64,000 nucleotides of DNA from Vespa crabro (lineage: Eukaryota; Arthropoda; Insecta; Hymenoptera; Vespidae), in assembly GCF_910589235.1 (NCBI RefSeq), contig NC_060958.1, positions 4,150,742 through 4,214,741 on the forward strand. The letters are read 5' to 3'. Every line of letters begins with the position of its first letter. Position 1 is the stretch's first letter. Under the pieces are notes generated by a model. That model did not search any database. It was given only the letters and a program-made list of their open reading frames with translations, and had not been told where the DNA came from. Of the stretch, positions 52,432 to 62,634 are shown in pieces. The translations under genes were made by a program, and so were the position numbers.

Positions 52432-52848
52432 TTTCATTTTGGCACATTCCTATAGAAGATTTTTTTTCTTTTAGGAAGTTATTGATCCTCATCCGTTTTA
52501 GAACATGATTAATGTTTTTCCTCTTTCTCTATTTTTTTTTCTAAATGATCAACGAAATTTTCGAGACTTTCGGTGAACTTAATTTCAAATAAATGAATCC
52601 AAGAGTAATATGAATTATAGATTGTAGAATAAAGAATCATAAATCGTGGAAAGACGAAGGGAAAAATAAACGTATGATGATATTTATTTAGAAAAGGATA
52701 GACGATATATTATGCAAATACCTGTATCTATGGAACGCTTCGGGAAGTCAATTAATGATTTATTTGAATTTAAAACATGATACATGATCGGATGATAGAA
52801 TATACAAAATCCATAGAATATACAAAATCAAAAGTTAAGGAAGAGAAA

Positions 52849-52874
52849 ATGAGAGAATGAGAGAATGAGAGAAT

Positions 52875-52929
<55 letters not shown>
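52849..52929. repeat. (GAGAATGA)n then (GA)n
   Basis: Three copies of an 8-bp GAGAATGA unit (52851-52874) lead into a GA run of about 50 bp. Confidence 0.9.
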
Positions 52930-52930
<1 letters not shown>

Positions 52931-55900
52931 ATGAGATAGGGCAAAACGTTCTTTCAATTACACATTAGTGAACTTCTTGGACAAACACAAGTACAGACGA
53001 AAAGTTATAGGAGAATTAAAGGGAGATAGAGTAGTGAGAGAAGCGAGAAACGCTTAATCGCCGGCGCTAATTAGTTTCTCGTACTATCCTGTTCATCATT
53101 TCACCGTTGGATCCACAGTCTCTGGCGGCAGTATCTGGATCCCTTCCAAGAGCACAAATAGTCGGTTCCGCGTTTGCTCACGACAAGTTTTACCATGCTT
53201 TTCGGTGTAACAAAAAGCAGCCTCGTTAATGAGCGACAACGAACGTCTACAGTGGCAGTTTTCGTAGTACGAGAAGGCACGACAAGGTGTAACGGACTCA
53301 CCATTGGAGTTACTACCTACTACCGTGGCCCTTGTTGTTACTCGAGAGTTTCTTATATGAGAAAGAGAGAAACAAAGGGAAAAAGAGAGACGAAGAGAGA
53401 GAGAGAGAAAGAGAGAAAGATGCAAAAAGGGTCTTCTTGAACAGAGTTCATATTTACCGACTGGTAAATGCGTAATTGATTTTCTCTTTTTTTTTTTATT
53501 TTTCCTTTTCCCTTAACCTAACCATTATTGTCGCGAAATAAAAGGATTCGTTTGCCTATTAAAGTGTAAATTTTGACGATGCTCGAGGACGCTTTACTTT
53601 TATATCTCACAATACCGGAGATAAATGGATTTTATAGTATTCGTGGGAGGGAATTTACGGGAGGGTATGGTCGGTAAGTAAAGAGACAAATAGTCCGTGA
53701 GTACGAAGGATATTTTACCACGGATATTTTCTGTGTTCTTTACATATTTTCTTCTTACAAGATTCCTTCTCTTTCTACAACGAAGATAGTAGAATCTTCT
53801 TTGGAAACCTTTACTGTCGTCATTTTATTTTTCTTTTTCTTTTTCTTCTTCTTCTCCTCTTCCTACTTTTCTATCTTTTCTTATTAGTATTTCTCGTGTT
53901 ACCCATTTTCTTATTACAGAACGAATTCTCCTTCGTTCATTTGAAAGAGATTGTTAGCTGGAAGGAAGTATTATGTTTACCAGGACGGTCAAAATAACCG
54001 AACGATTTTATATCGCGTAGGAGAGAAAAAAGAGCATGTAAAAGAGAGTCTCTAACGAGATTTCGTTAGAAGAATGAACGGACGCGTAACGGTAGTTTTA
54101 ATCATTGTCAACTGTTCGTCTCGTTTGCAATAAGTTTTAACTCGTAACAAAGGACGGTACAAGCGGATAATTTGAATTATCCGAGCGACAAAGAAAATAT
54201 ATTAATAGACAAACCAGTTCTGATATTTGTGTAATTAAGATAACAAAAAACATAAAAAGAGAAAGAGAAAGAGAAATAGAGAGAAACTATAGGCAGTATT
54301 ACTCGTTTTACTCGTCATTATCATTTATCTTCATTATTTTTCATACATTTCATTTGATATAATCATCTTGGCCCGTCTCGCGTAACAAATAAGTTAAACG
54401 ATTTATATACTTATTTACTCTCGTTTCTTTGATTTTTTTTCCTATTTTTTTTCTGTCACCGTAGAACGTTATCGGAGGCGAGCATGAAAGATATCCTTTT
54501 CAAGTTTCATTGTTAACTGAAAGAAAAAGAAGGCTAACAGGTAAACTTGACACGGTTTGCCAATACGAAATGATGATCTACGTTTCAAGGTTCATACATA
54601 ATGTTCCGTAATGCTTTTTCTTTTACGTTAACCAGAGAAAGAGGAAGAAAGAATGAGAAAGAGATTTTCAATTGGTATAAACGTAATTAATGTATGAAAT
54701 TTATTTGGATTAAAAATAAAAGAAATACAGGAAGTTTCGGATGAATGAATCGTAAAATATAAAATTCAATGGTACAATGCTTTCTTTGATGATTGAAAGA
54801 TTTGATTTATTTTGTTTTCCTTTCTTTAGTAAGAAGTTAACTCAAGAATTTTCTACTTACAAATGTTGAATGAATTTCAATCAAAAAGTTTTAGAAAAAT
54901 ATCAAGAAAAGTTTAGTAAAGGTGATTGCTACTCTCTTCTTCTTCTTCTTTTTTATCGTTTAAAGCGAACAAGGCCATCTCGTAATACTCGTTTGGTAAT
55001 GTATCGAAGCAACATCGATTTTATTATTTATAGATAACAACTCGTGTATCTTCTCTTGGGACTTGTCGAGCGTTATCGAAGTTCGAGCCCTGCACTTTTC
55101 CCTATAATAACCTATTCCATTCCTTTTTTTTCTTTTTTCTTTTATTTCTTTTTTTCTCCCCCTCTCGACCTACATGTGCAATGCATACAAGTTTATTTCT
55201 TCCTATTTTTCGTGCGTCACTTCGTGCCTCTATCGATCCTTCTCTTTCGATCATTTTTTCTACGAGATGTAGATCAATTAATTAATTCGCTATTTAAAGA
55301 AGATCGATTAACATGTTGCCGCAAATGACGGCTATAGCCGTCAGATTTTTGGCGATATGTAGGCAAATGACAGCTATGGCTGTCTTGCACATGATGACTG
55401 ATGCTCAATTTCATATGGCAGTCATAAACAATTGAAAAAAAATGTGTTTCTGATTACGATCATCAAATTAAAAGTGTGCGGCAATTGTGATAATTGTGAT
55501 AAAAAAAAAACTAACAAGGAAATATATCTTTTTCGTTTCTCGTGGTATAATTAAAAAAAAAATCAGATCTACAGAAATAGATATCTACGAATACTTTTAT
55601 TTTTAATCTTCTTATTATATTTTTATTCAATTACATTTTCATCATTTCTATTAACCAATTATACAAATTATCTAATTAAAAAATTAAGCATGTCAAGCTA
55701 TGAAGTTTCGATTGAAACTTTTCATTTATGTCGTTACCAACTTAATGAATTATCGATCGTCATAAAACGACAACATAAATCGTTGCAAGCTGAAAGAAGT
55801 AGCAGAGAGAGAGAAAGAGAGGGAGGAAGGGAAAGATAGAGACAGAGATAGAATCGAATTGTACTTACATTCGTAAGTACTCAGGTACGTACGAAGCGCG

Positions 55901-58137
55901 CTCGAGAAACGACAAAAGGAATAGAGAAGAGGTGGAATGGAGGTGGAAGGAACTAAATAAACGAATGTATCGCGATATATCGAAAGAAGAAGAAGCAAGT
56001 TCCACGATTCATCTTACCTTTCACCTCTATTGTTCGCACAAGTAACACACCGTAACATCGATTCCATGCGTTATCCCGGATTACGATAAGGTGGAAGGTG
56101 AATTTTTCTTTTTCTTTTTTACTAACGTTCTGAGTCGATAGTTCATCTCATTATAATTCGCCCACACGACCCTACACGATTTGCGTTCCTTCTCATAACG
56201 ATCTTACATATACATACTCGAAATGTATCGTTCTTCCTGGTGATCCTACGAAAAGTTACGTCACATATGTATGGATGCGTGTGTTTACGTATGTATGTAT
56301 ACATACGTGTGTATACGTATGGAATACAATACCTCGTTAAATGTCCCGCGACAAAATTTTACACTCTTGTTTTTTGTTTTTATTTTTTTCTTGTTTTATG
56401 AAGTTGATGTCTTCGTTGTTGTTACGTTTGAAATTATTCTAAACGATCATGAATCTCTACGAAATATATCGATTCTTGCATTATAATTAGTTAATTCTCC
56501 ATCATTGTGCGATGTTTTGTACAAATAAGAACTGTTAAGAAAATTTATACATGTCGAGTCTCTTTTTCTTTTAGAGCATTTGAACAGCGATTTTTAAGAG
56601 ATAGCGATTTTTACACTTAGATAGAAATGGGACACTTCGTATTTGTATGTTTATGATAATCACCCGTGGATTCTATATTCTACATTTTTATATACATGAA
56701 TTCGAAAGAATTCCAGTAGAGAGAAAGAGTAGAACCGGGCCCTTTGCATCTAATGTCAATTTTCTTTCTACATCTTCTTTTTTTCTTTTTTAAGAACTTT
56801 CAAAGTAACGACGTCTCGTTAGAAAAAAGAAATTTTTCCTTATGGTAATATTAACGGATGTTTACGATACATATGCATTTTATTTTACGAATACGTTATG
56901 CTTCTCAAGAACGGTGATAAAGTCAGCCATGAGGTTAATTTTAATTGATCACAAACGAACTCGATAGAGGAGATATCTCGAATACGTACGTAAGTACATG
57001 AGTATACGTCGCTGGCACACTTTCCAGAAAAAGAAAGCGTCTACTTCAATTAACATACTAATTAACGTCGTGATTATTATACTAAATTTCATTGAAAAAT
57101 TTCATTCTCTCGGTCGATCGATTTGTCCTATTTTCATTCATATTTATCTCTCGTTGTAATGGAATATTTAATACTGATATATTTAATCAATATAAATAAA
57201 ATAAATCATTCTTTATCGTCTTATATAAATAAATAAATAAATACATTTTTTAGATTTTAAGTCTATAATTAAATATTTATCAAATTAATCATTCTTATTT
57301 TCTTATTAATCGAAATAAAATTGTAATCAATAGCGATTTTTAATTGTATCGTTGTATATTCGATTATCATGATCATCGAGAAGTTTAAAACATGATTAAG
57401 GAAATGTATGTAAATATAAAAACGAAGTCTTAAGCGATACATCGTTCTTACTTGTTTTACTTATACCGAATGATTCCTTCTCCTCATGGGATTACATCGA
57501 TTCAAGAGAAGGATCGACGTTAATTAAATGGCCCACGTCGATGTGAGACAACTGGATCGACAGTCTTCGTCTCGTTATCGTTACGAGTCCCAGGGATACA
57601 CCACTTATTTCTTTCCTTTCATTTTCTTTTTTCTTCTCAACGAAGTAAAACGTAGACGTTGATTAATACAGAACATTGATGTCATTGTTAATGAATAACA
57701 TCACTCTTAAATTTTTATTTATTTATTTATTTTTTCTATAATATTTATCTTTATCTTCCTTCGAAAATTATTGAGAATTATTAAATGACATTAATCGCTG
57801 GGGAATCTGGTTGTGACAAAAAGAAAAATTATTCTTTATGAATTTTTATTTTTTTCATTAAACGTGCAAATCTCTAAGCAGATTAAAATCAAACCGAAAA
57901 AGAAAAGAAGAAAAAGAAACGGATCCTCGTCGAGGAATGTCGCAATGATCAAGTCTTAATTATCAAGATGTGTTGATTAAAAAAAATGTTATGCGAATGT
58001 GAGCGGATTAAAAAAAAAGAGAATGATAATAGCCAACGGCTTAATTAGTTTTACGAGCCAATCGTTGTCCCTTATTGAAGAGACGTTCGAAGAGTATCAA
58101 AACCAGTTAAGCGCATACATGTATAAATATATACATA
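52930..58137. other. Intron segment before the mariner insertion
   Basis: No gene recognised. 53040-53350 is unique and carries open frames on both strands without repeats, but nothing in them resembles a known family. 53450-55300 is AT-rich with short pyrimidine runs. The piggyBac-like fragment lies at about 55308-55433. 55440-58130 is AT-rich with TACGTATG words around 56270-56320 and otherwise nothing I can name. Confidence 0.4.
55308..55433. mobile_element. Possible piggyBac-like terminal fragment with stacked palindromes
   Basis: TTAA (55308-55311) is followed by CATGTTGCCGCAAATGACGG. A perfect 18-bp palindrome TGACGGCTATAGCCGTCA lies at 55326-55343 and a near-palindromic relative GACAGCTATGGCTGTC at 55369-55384, each preceded by GCAAAT. 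A third looser copy (ATATGGCAGTCAT) ends near 55425. TTAA flanks and subterminal GACGGCTATAGCCGTC-type palindromes are what I associate with piggyBac-like elements and their MITEs. I could not find the opposite end or any transposase, so a truncated end or solo remnant is the most I can claim. Confidence 0.3.
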
Positions 58138-58168
58138 TTGAGTTGTCCAAAAAGTTCATACCTATTTT
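58138..58168 (+). repeat. Mariner left terminal inverted repeat
   Basis: Starts TTGAGTTGTCC directly after TA and matches the right end at 25 of 31 positions. Confidence 0.9.
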
Positions 58169-58320
58169 CGGTAGGTGGCATAAGGACAGGTCTAAATATA
58201 TCAGAATGATTGAAAACAAATGATATGCGTACATATTTCAAAAGGTGGTACTTTAGGCATATTTGGAAAAAGTTTTGGTTACGATATTTTAATTTTTGTC
58301 TGTTTTATACGCCTTTGAAT

Positions 58321-59322
58321 ATGGAAGCAAACAAAGTACATTATACACATTTAATGCTTTTCTTTTATCGGAAAGGCAAAAATGCCACACAAGCGGCAAA
58401 TAAGATATGCGCTGTTAATGGTAAGATGCTGTACTTGAAAGAACTGTGCGGAAGTGGTTTGCTAGGTTTAAAGCTGATGATTTCAACTTTGAAGATCAAG
58501 AACGTCCGGGTAAATCTTCCACCATAGTTGAAGATCAGATTAAAACACTAATCGAGAATAACCCACGCTATACGACACGTAAATTAACAGAAATGTTAAA
58601 AATATCAAAATCCACCATCCATGAGCTTCCACCATACATATGAAGCTTCGCTACATAAATCGTTTTGATGTATAGGTTCTCGACGATTTTTTAGAAAAAA
58701 ATCTGATGAATCGCTTTTTCATTTGCGATTCGTTCTATAAATGCAATGAGAAGACACCATTTTTGAAGCAAGTAATAACAGTGAATGAAAAATGGATCAC
58801 TTATAATAATGTTGAGCGAAAAAGGTCTTGGGGAAAGCGGAATGAACCAAGGAGGTCATGCTCTGTTTGGAAGAATTGGAGTAATGTTTGGAAGGATTGA
58901 AAAGGAATCCTGTATTTTATCAAACAACGAGACGATAAATTCAGAAAAATATTCTTCCCAATTAAACGAATTAAAGACAGCAATTGAACATAAACGTCTA
59001 GAAACGCGAATTGGAAGGGCATTGTATTTCATCAGGATAATAGACGGCCCCATGTATTTTTGACAACTCGACAAAAATTGTTAGAGGTCGGTTGGGATGT
59101 TCTACCCCATCCACTATATTCACCAGACCTTCAGATTTCCACCTACTTCGATTATTACAAAGTGCCCTTAATGGAAAAAATATCAACTCTTTAGTCAAGA
59201 TAAAAAATCATATAGAAAAGTTTTTCACCGAAAAACCTGAAAGATTCTGAAAGGATGGAATTTTTAAATTGCCTGAAAGATAGAGAAAGTTTATGGAACA
59301 GAATAATATCTATATAATTTAA
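58321..59322 (+). pseudogene. Mariner transposase, multiply disrupted
   Basis: ATG at 58321, with remnants of the frame ending at TAA 59320-59322, about 334 codons (mariner transposases are about 345). The N-terminal helix-turn-helix region reads LMLFFYRKGKNATQAANKIC, then a frameshift near 58423. DAVLERTVRKWFARFKADDF resumes in the next frame, through PRYTTRKLTEMLKISKSTIHE. A second frameshift near 58630-58650 leads into a stop in place of Trp after RFDV. The first catalytic Asp is Asn here (VNEKW where the family has GDEKW). Further frame changes occur near 58835, near 59010-59020 and near 59130. The second Asp (HQDN, 59036-59038) and third Asp (PSDFH, 59134-59136, separate frame) survive, as does YSPD (59117-59128). 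Two more stops follow near the C-terminus. It cannot make active enzyme. Confidence 0.92.
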
Positions 59323-59366
59323 TAAATGTATACCAAAATTTAAATGCTGCGTTTTAATTTTCCTTC

Positions 59367-59397
59367 AAAATCGGCACGAACTTTCCGGACAACCCAA
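59367..59397 (-). repeat. Mariner right terminal inverted repeat
   Basis: The complement reads TTGGGTTGTCCGGAAAGTTC and onward, followed outside by the TA duplication at 59398-59399. Confidence 0.9.
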
Positions 59398-60669
59398 TAC
59401 ATATACATATAATATATATATACTCGACAACGTTTAACGAAATGATTAAAGTAGGCCGTTCCGAGACAATGGCCGTTGATCGAATGAAGAAAAAGAAAAA
59501 GAAAAGTTCGTCCAATCATTTGAAAAACGTTGAGAGTTTTCAAAGAATTTGCACATACTTAGTTTATGGTCCCTTACGTCGAAAGACAACGCATACCTAA
59601 CAAAGTGTATTTTTTTTTTCTTTCTTATTCGTTGTCGGTATTAATCAATATCCACATGTTAAAGTTTAAAACACGTCCATATTCCAGAAGATAAGTTTCA
59701 AACGAACTGTGATTGTTCTTATATTCGGGTTACATATCTTCAACACTTGTTCGATTATATTTTTGTATCGATAACTTTCTTTGCGAGGATACCAAAAAGA
59801 ACGATATTCTTTTAAATCTCTCTAACGATCATGAATCACCTTTCATGATAAACATTTTTTAGTCTGCCATAACTGATAAACGAGATTGAGGAGAATCTTT
59901 ACGAGGAAAACTGATTATCCTTGGATATACCATATTTATCGTTTGATTTAAAACATGCTCCCTCATAATCATCCTATATTCCTTCTATCGTTATCTGAAA
60001 TCTCTGAACCCTTTAAACTTTTATCTTTAGATCAATACATGATCCGTTTCTTTTTTCTTATACATCATATAGTTATGTATAACTATTTACCTGTCTACAA
60101 AGTTACCTAACTACCCCAAGCGGGAATGATTAGTTGCAAAGTTGCAAGGGAGATAGCCAATTACCTCCCCATTTTTTCTCTCTTTCCCTCTCTCTCTCTC
60201 TCTCTCTCTCTCTTTGATTTTTAAAATTTTTTTATCTCACTCGAGACGTTTATTCGCGAGACGTTGGTAATTCGGTCGGAAAGTGTAGCCGGTTTCTGGA
60301 GTCTCGCGTCCGGGTGTTGTCGCCTCAATTGCGTAAAGGCAAATCTCCTTACGAAAGGGCCTTGCATCTACCAAGTCATGTATATAAGTACGTTCGTGTT
60401 TCTGTCCTCGCGTCGTCTGTATACATACGCCGTATGTGCGTCGCAACGGCAGTTGCCGGCCTTTTATTCCGCACGAAGTGACACACCTACGTAGATCTTT
60501 ATTCAGTACCGGAGAGCTGGATGTTAAACGCGGCGACCTACCGCAAAGCGATCTCGACATCGTGGATTTCCATGTCGTTCGTCTATGGAAACGTCGCTTG
60601 TCCGTTTCGTGCGATTTCGTCGTCTAGAAATAAGCTGGGGAGAGAGACGACGATGGTCGGACATCCAAT

Positions 60670-60670
60670 C

Positions 60671-60701
<31 letters not shown>

Positions 60702-60722
60702 TTCTTTCTCTTTCTCTCTCAC
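60670..60722. repeat. CT-rich tract
   Basis: CTCT/TTTC units, imperfect. Confidence 0.9.
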
Positions 60723-61272
60723 TGTCTTTCTTACCTCTGTACTCTTATCTCGTTCGTTCAGAGACTACGCGTAAAATATCGGATACGAGACGGAGTTAAG
60801 AATTATGAAAAGGAATAAGAATGAGGTAAAATAGGAAGAAAAATAATTTTCCCTTAGTATTTCATTTAACTATATATATATATAAATAAATGCTTATTCG
60901 TTTCTCTTTCGCGAAATCGAAATTACTAGTTGTTATATCGGCACGACGGGATCCTAGGAATCTTCCCTTTTCACCTCAACGGGTGGTCGATTCCAATGTA
61001 GAAAGAATGCAAGCACCTCGGATTCGTACCGCATCGACAAGTTTTCCCGTATACGTTTTTCTGCATAATTACATCAAAGATATATCTTCATCGTTCTACT
61101 ACGTATACCATAGTCTTATTTAATCTCAACCCTGTCCGTAATTAATGTCGGCGATCTTATCAACTTGAATGATCGATTTATTAACGCATGGGACAATGAC
61201 TTTACATTGGAGTTTGAAAATAATAGTCAGCTATGTATACGCGAATGTTCTATCTTTTTCCATCTCTTGGTA

Positions 61273-61315
61273 TGTTCTCTCTCTTCCTCTCTCTCTCTCT
61301 CTCTTTCTCTCTCTT

Positions 61316-61348
<33 letters not shown>

Positions 61349-61426
61349 AACTCTTTCTCTTTCTCTTTCTTTCTTTCGTTTCTTTCGTTTCTTTCGTTTC
61401 TTTCTTTCTTTATTTCTCTCTCAGTA
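61273..61426. repeat. (CT)n then (TTTC/TTTCG)n compound tract
   Basis: Imperfect CT (61273-61347), then CTTTCT, then about four TTTCGTTTC units (61372-61402) and TTTC. Four overlapping frames across it are repeat translations. Confidence 0.9.
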
Positions 61427-61603
61427 GGGTACAAGTAAACGAGCTACAACGACGTTCTTCCTTGACGATTGAATGAGCCGTCGTTGAATCCGCGGTACCA
61501 CGGCGCATTCCGTACAGCTCCAAGTTTTTCTTTCTTTTTTCCCTTTGGCCTCGAACGTCGATGTCGCTCCAACGTTGTATATATGTACGTATAAACAGGT
61601 ATA

Positions 61604-61984
61604 CAGGGTGTTTCCGAAATGGTCCATCAACATCCATTATAATAATATAAATTTCTAAGTTGAAAATTAGCTGAAACATATTAAGAAACATTGATTCTTA
61701 ATAAGAACGTAATAATAATCTAAAAATGTAAAATACATTGAAAATATTTATCATAAGTAAATTTAACAAACACGTTATAAGTATGTATATGCAGGAGAAA
61801 GATGGAATAGGATAGGATGGGATGGACTGGTAGGTGGGACACAACAATTATTAACACGTTTATTTGAAAAGGAAGTTTCTTAGAAACTAGAAATCTTATA
61901 AAAAAAAATAAATAAGTTAGTTAGTAAATAAGTACCTACACGTATTCACGAGTTCATATTAAATGTTTCAACTTAATCACCCTG
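61604..61984. mobile_element. Candidate Tc1/mariner-type MITE, 381 bp
   Basis: The left end reads TA-CAGGGTGTTTCCGAAATGG (TA at 61602-61603). The right end reads ...TTAATCACCCTG-TA (TA at 61985-61986). The outer CAGGGTG is a perfect inverted repeat, and agreement falls off after about 10 bp. TA flanks, CAGGGTG-type termini and lack of coding capacity fit a non-autonomous Tc1/mariner-superfamily element. The short TIR makes a chance pairing possible. It may be related to the DDE remnant at 38785, but nothing in the sequence proves that. Confidence 0.45.
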
Positions 61985-62172
61985 TATGCAAGCAGATACA
62001 CGTACTAAAGAACGCGTTTCTCGTCGCGGATGCCGCTTTTTCCCGATGAAACCTTCATTCATCCAGCCTGACGATACGATCTCATTGAGAAAATCGCGCG
62101 CGTCTCGCGTTCCACCGATGCCGGTTTAATGAGCGTCAAGAATTCTTTTAAGAGAAAAGAAAGACTTGTACC

Positions 62173-62275
62173 TATGTATGTATGTATGTATGTATGTATA
62201 TTCGTGTTTGTGTGTGTTTTTATTTATGTATGTATGTATGTATGTATATTCGTGTTTGTGTGTGTTTTTATGTAT

Positions 62276-62336
<61 letters not shown>
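62173..62336. repeat. (TATG)n / 48-bp duplicated unit / (TA)n compound repeat
   Basis: TATG repeats, then TATTCGTGTTTGTGTGTG. The whole unit is repeated once with a 48-bp offset (TTCGTG at 62201 and 62249), then a TA run of about 50 bp ending at 62336. Confidence 0.9.
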
Positions 62337-62340
<4 letters not shown>

Positions 62341-62562
62341 CAATAAACGTAGGAACGAGAACGTTTCTTACAATCTTCTTGTTACTTCTTACGAGTATAT
62401 AACAAAAAGAAAAAGAAGATAATCTTAAGTATTAAAGTATTATCATCATTCATATATATGTATGGTTACGTACGGTGGATTTTAAAAGAGAGAATAAGTT
62501 GTTCATTCAACGACGAATAAGTCGAGTATAGACTTTTAATCATTTATTTCTTTTGTTCGTAG

Positions 62563-62634
62563 AAATCGAAGCACAAGAGGCTTGCAAATGGTTACGGGCT
62601 GCAGGTTTTCCTCAGTACGCACAGATGTACGAGG
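62563..62634 (+). CDS. cv-c: Exon 2: start of the SAM domain of a DLC/crossveinless-c type RhoGAP
   Basis: A 72-bp exon between TTTCTTTTGTTCGTAG and the donor GTGAGT, phase 1 at both ends. It completes a Glu codon with the final G of exon 1, then reads IEAQ followed by EACKWLRAAGFPQYAQMYE, and leaves one G for the next codon. This closely matches the start of the SAM domain of DLC1-family RhoGAPs (IEAKEACDWLRATGFPQYAQ in vertebrates, followed by YED). The leftover G is what an Asp codon needs. These proteins have SAM, RhoGAP and START domains, and inactivate Rho-type GTPases at adhesions and junctions; Drosophila cv-c acts in epithelial morphogenesis. Only the first SAM helix or so is in the window. 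Family assignment is strong; the symbol is by orthology inference. Confidence 0.92.

Larger units (their letters stand above)
58138..59397 (+). mobile_element. Full-length but inactive mariner transposon (1,260 bp)
   Basis: Both ends are present. Imperfect 31-bp terminal inverted repeats (58138-58168 and 59367-59397, 25 of 31 positions matching) are flanked by the TA target duplication typical of mariner (58136-58137 and 59398-59399). Length is normal for mariner (about 1.25-1.3 kb). The single internal gene is in the same orientation as the host gene and is broken by frameshifts and stops. It inserted in TA/TACATA-rich DNA. Five of the six TIR differences are A in the left arm for G in the right, consistent with decay of the left arm. 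I do not assign a mariner subfamily. Confidence 0.92.
59398..61603. other. Intron segment between mariner and the MITE candidate
   Basis: 59400-60180 is AT-rich with no feature I can name. 60240-60650 is a CpG-rich unique patch carrying a TATATAAG at 60381-60388 and open frames on both strands (107 codons minus, 76 plus) that resemble no known protein; it could be a regulatory island or alternative first exon. CT runs lie at 60188-60213, 60670-60722 and 61273-61426. 60830-61260 shows nothing specific. Confidence 0.4.
2936..62562 (+). other. cv-c: Giant intron 1 of the cv-c/DLC-like gene (59,627 bp)
   Basis: Begins GTACGT at 2936 and ends with a T-rich tract and TTCGTAG at 62562, with a plausible branch region (TTTTAATCAT) about 25-30 nt before the acceptor. 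Both flanking exon phases are 1, so removal gives an uninterrupted reading frame. I found no additional exon inside that extends the SAM-domain reading, though non-coding or alternative first exons cannot be excluded. The intron is filled with microsatellites, transposon debris and a few CpG-rich islands, itemised separately. A recursive splice site near 13898/13899 suggests stepwise removal. Confidence 0.75.

Noticed and set aside
53096..53425. 109-codon minus-strand frame at 53.1-53.4 kb
   Set aside because: It starts in a Ser-Leu repeat, and the remaining 80 residues match nothing I know; a + strand frame overlaps it.
55879..55889. CTCAG|GTACGT as another ratchet site
   Set aside because: The core matches but there is no pyrimidine tract upstream; the sequence is TTCGTAAGTACTCAG.
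60237..60560. 107-codon minus-strand frame in the CpG-rich patch
   Set aside because: No family resemblance; overlapped by equally open + strand frames, a sign of generally stop-poor GC-richer sequence.
2936..62562. A nested gene or novel gene system inside the intron
   Set aside because: I looked on both strands for frames with non-repeat composition, family motifs or clustered genes. Only transposase remnants qualified.
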